Source: CAZXSK01 sp964642855 (lineage in GTDB: Bacteria > Planctomycetota > Phycisphaerae > SM23-33). Taken from it: a stretch of DNA of 63,888 nucleotides. The notes under the pieces are model-generated. The model did not search any database. It was not told the origin of the DNA and saw only the letters and a program-made list of their open reading frames with translations. Position numbers and translations under genes: made by a program. The DNA is taken from positions 1-63,888 of the forward strand of contig CAZXSK010000015.1 in NCBI GenBank assembly GCA_964642855.1. The letters run 5' to 3'. Position 1 is the first letter of the stretch. Every line of letters begins with the position of its first letter. Shown here piece after piece: positions 63,546-63,888 of the stretch.

Positions 63546-63888
63546 GGCTACACCCGCTTGCGGTTCGTGGGGCCCGTGGAGTCCTCCCGGGGGTTATTCG
63601 TGACGATTGTACGGAATCTGATCGGGCGTCTCAACGAAAGGATCGGAATCGATTGCCGCTGCCTTCTGTGCGGCCATGCCTTTCGGAAGCAGACAGCCAG
63701 ACGATGTCCTGCCGGACAAGCCGTCGCTCGCCGGGGCATGGGATGTAGTCTGTTTTTCTCCTTGGGCAACGTGACTGAGCAAATGCACTCAACGCCTTGA
63801 ACAATTCCGCGAGGTAGGGCAAACGCGGGGGGTGAGTTCCGCCTGCGGGCGCTTTAGCGCAATCTGGGTAAAGTCTGAATCGGCTGGA
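63546..63888. other. Right-edge region without a supported gene
   Basis: These 343 nt upstream of the methyltransferase contain only short overlapping frames on both strands, none protein-like. Short inverted repeats such as GCGCTTTAGCGC lie near the right end. A promoter or controller-binding site for the restriction-modification genes could be here but was not recognised. Confidence 0.35.

Noticed and set aside
1..63888. tRNA, rRNA, insertion sequences, phage genes or attachment sites
   Set aside because: No cloverleaf, rRNA motif, transposase or integrase was recognised.

Overview
The window is high-GC DNA from a diderm, flagellated bacterium that most resembles the Planctomycetota, probably a Phycisphaerae-like lineage. 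Supporting signs are full L- and P-ring flagellar genes, two formylglycine-type sulfatases, several secreted PQQ-like beta-propeller proteins, a PEP-CTERM protein, a UroD-like methyltransferase and a DUF1854 protein. This assignment is inferred from gene content; no 16S rRNA or tRNA gene was seen. The assembly has one 100-N gap (29009-29108) that looks artificial, because the same 55 nt lie on both sides of it.

Region 1 (1-19370) is flagellar. A divergent partial gene at the left edge and a long plus-strand operon, fliK-flgD-flgE-PilZ-flgF-flgG-flgA-flgH-flgI-flgJ-flgN-flgK-flgL, face each other across 668 nt that carry two sigma-54 promoters, one per direction. A second set of genes (15234-19285) follows flgL: two TPR-glycosyltransferases, a TPR protein and a small FliT/FlgN-like helical protein. 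These suggest glycosylation and export of flagellar subunits. The region closes with a strong hairpin at 19344-19370.

Region 2 (19385-23729) is minus-strand and mixed: a lipoprotein, DUF1854, LeuB, a PEP-CTERM beta-propeller protein and a small ribbon-helix-helix candidate.

Region 3 (23862-34545) is a minus-strand surface-glycan cluster: a cyclase-family hydrolase, a roughly 1,490-residue TPR-glycosyltransferase-alpha/alpha-toroid-sulfotransferase protein, a polysaccharide deacetylase, a putative glycosyltransferase, a nucleotidyltransferase-kinase fusion, an EcbF/BcbF-type HAD phosphatase and a second nucleotidyltransferase. Together they could build, activate and sulfate a surface polymer. 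A 1,565-residue Gly-rich repeat protein with a C-terminal sorting-like tail (35347-40044) follows, after a small unknown gene on the other strand.

Region 4 (40443-55061) looks catabolic. A sulfatase and an AraC regulator converge on a shared CTAG stop. Diverging from araC is a tight eight-gene operon (42861-53633): class III aminotransferase, three beta-propeller proteins, Gfo/Idh/MocA oxidoreductase, ceramidase-like hydrolase, GT-C-like membrane protein and UroD-like methyltransferase. A second sulfatase converges on it.

Region 5 (55289-61390) holds recA, thpR, a zinc-ribbon membrane protein, a Tat-type secreted alpha/beta hydrolase and a split UxaA dehydratase. Region 6 (61783-63545) is a PaeR7I/XhoI-like restriction endonuclease with a beta-class DNA methyltransferase, in visibly more AT-rich sequence and probably acquired horizontally.
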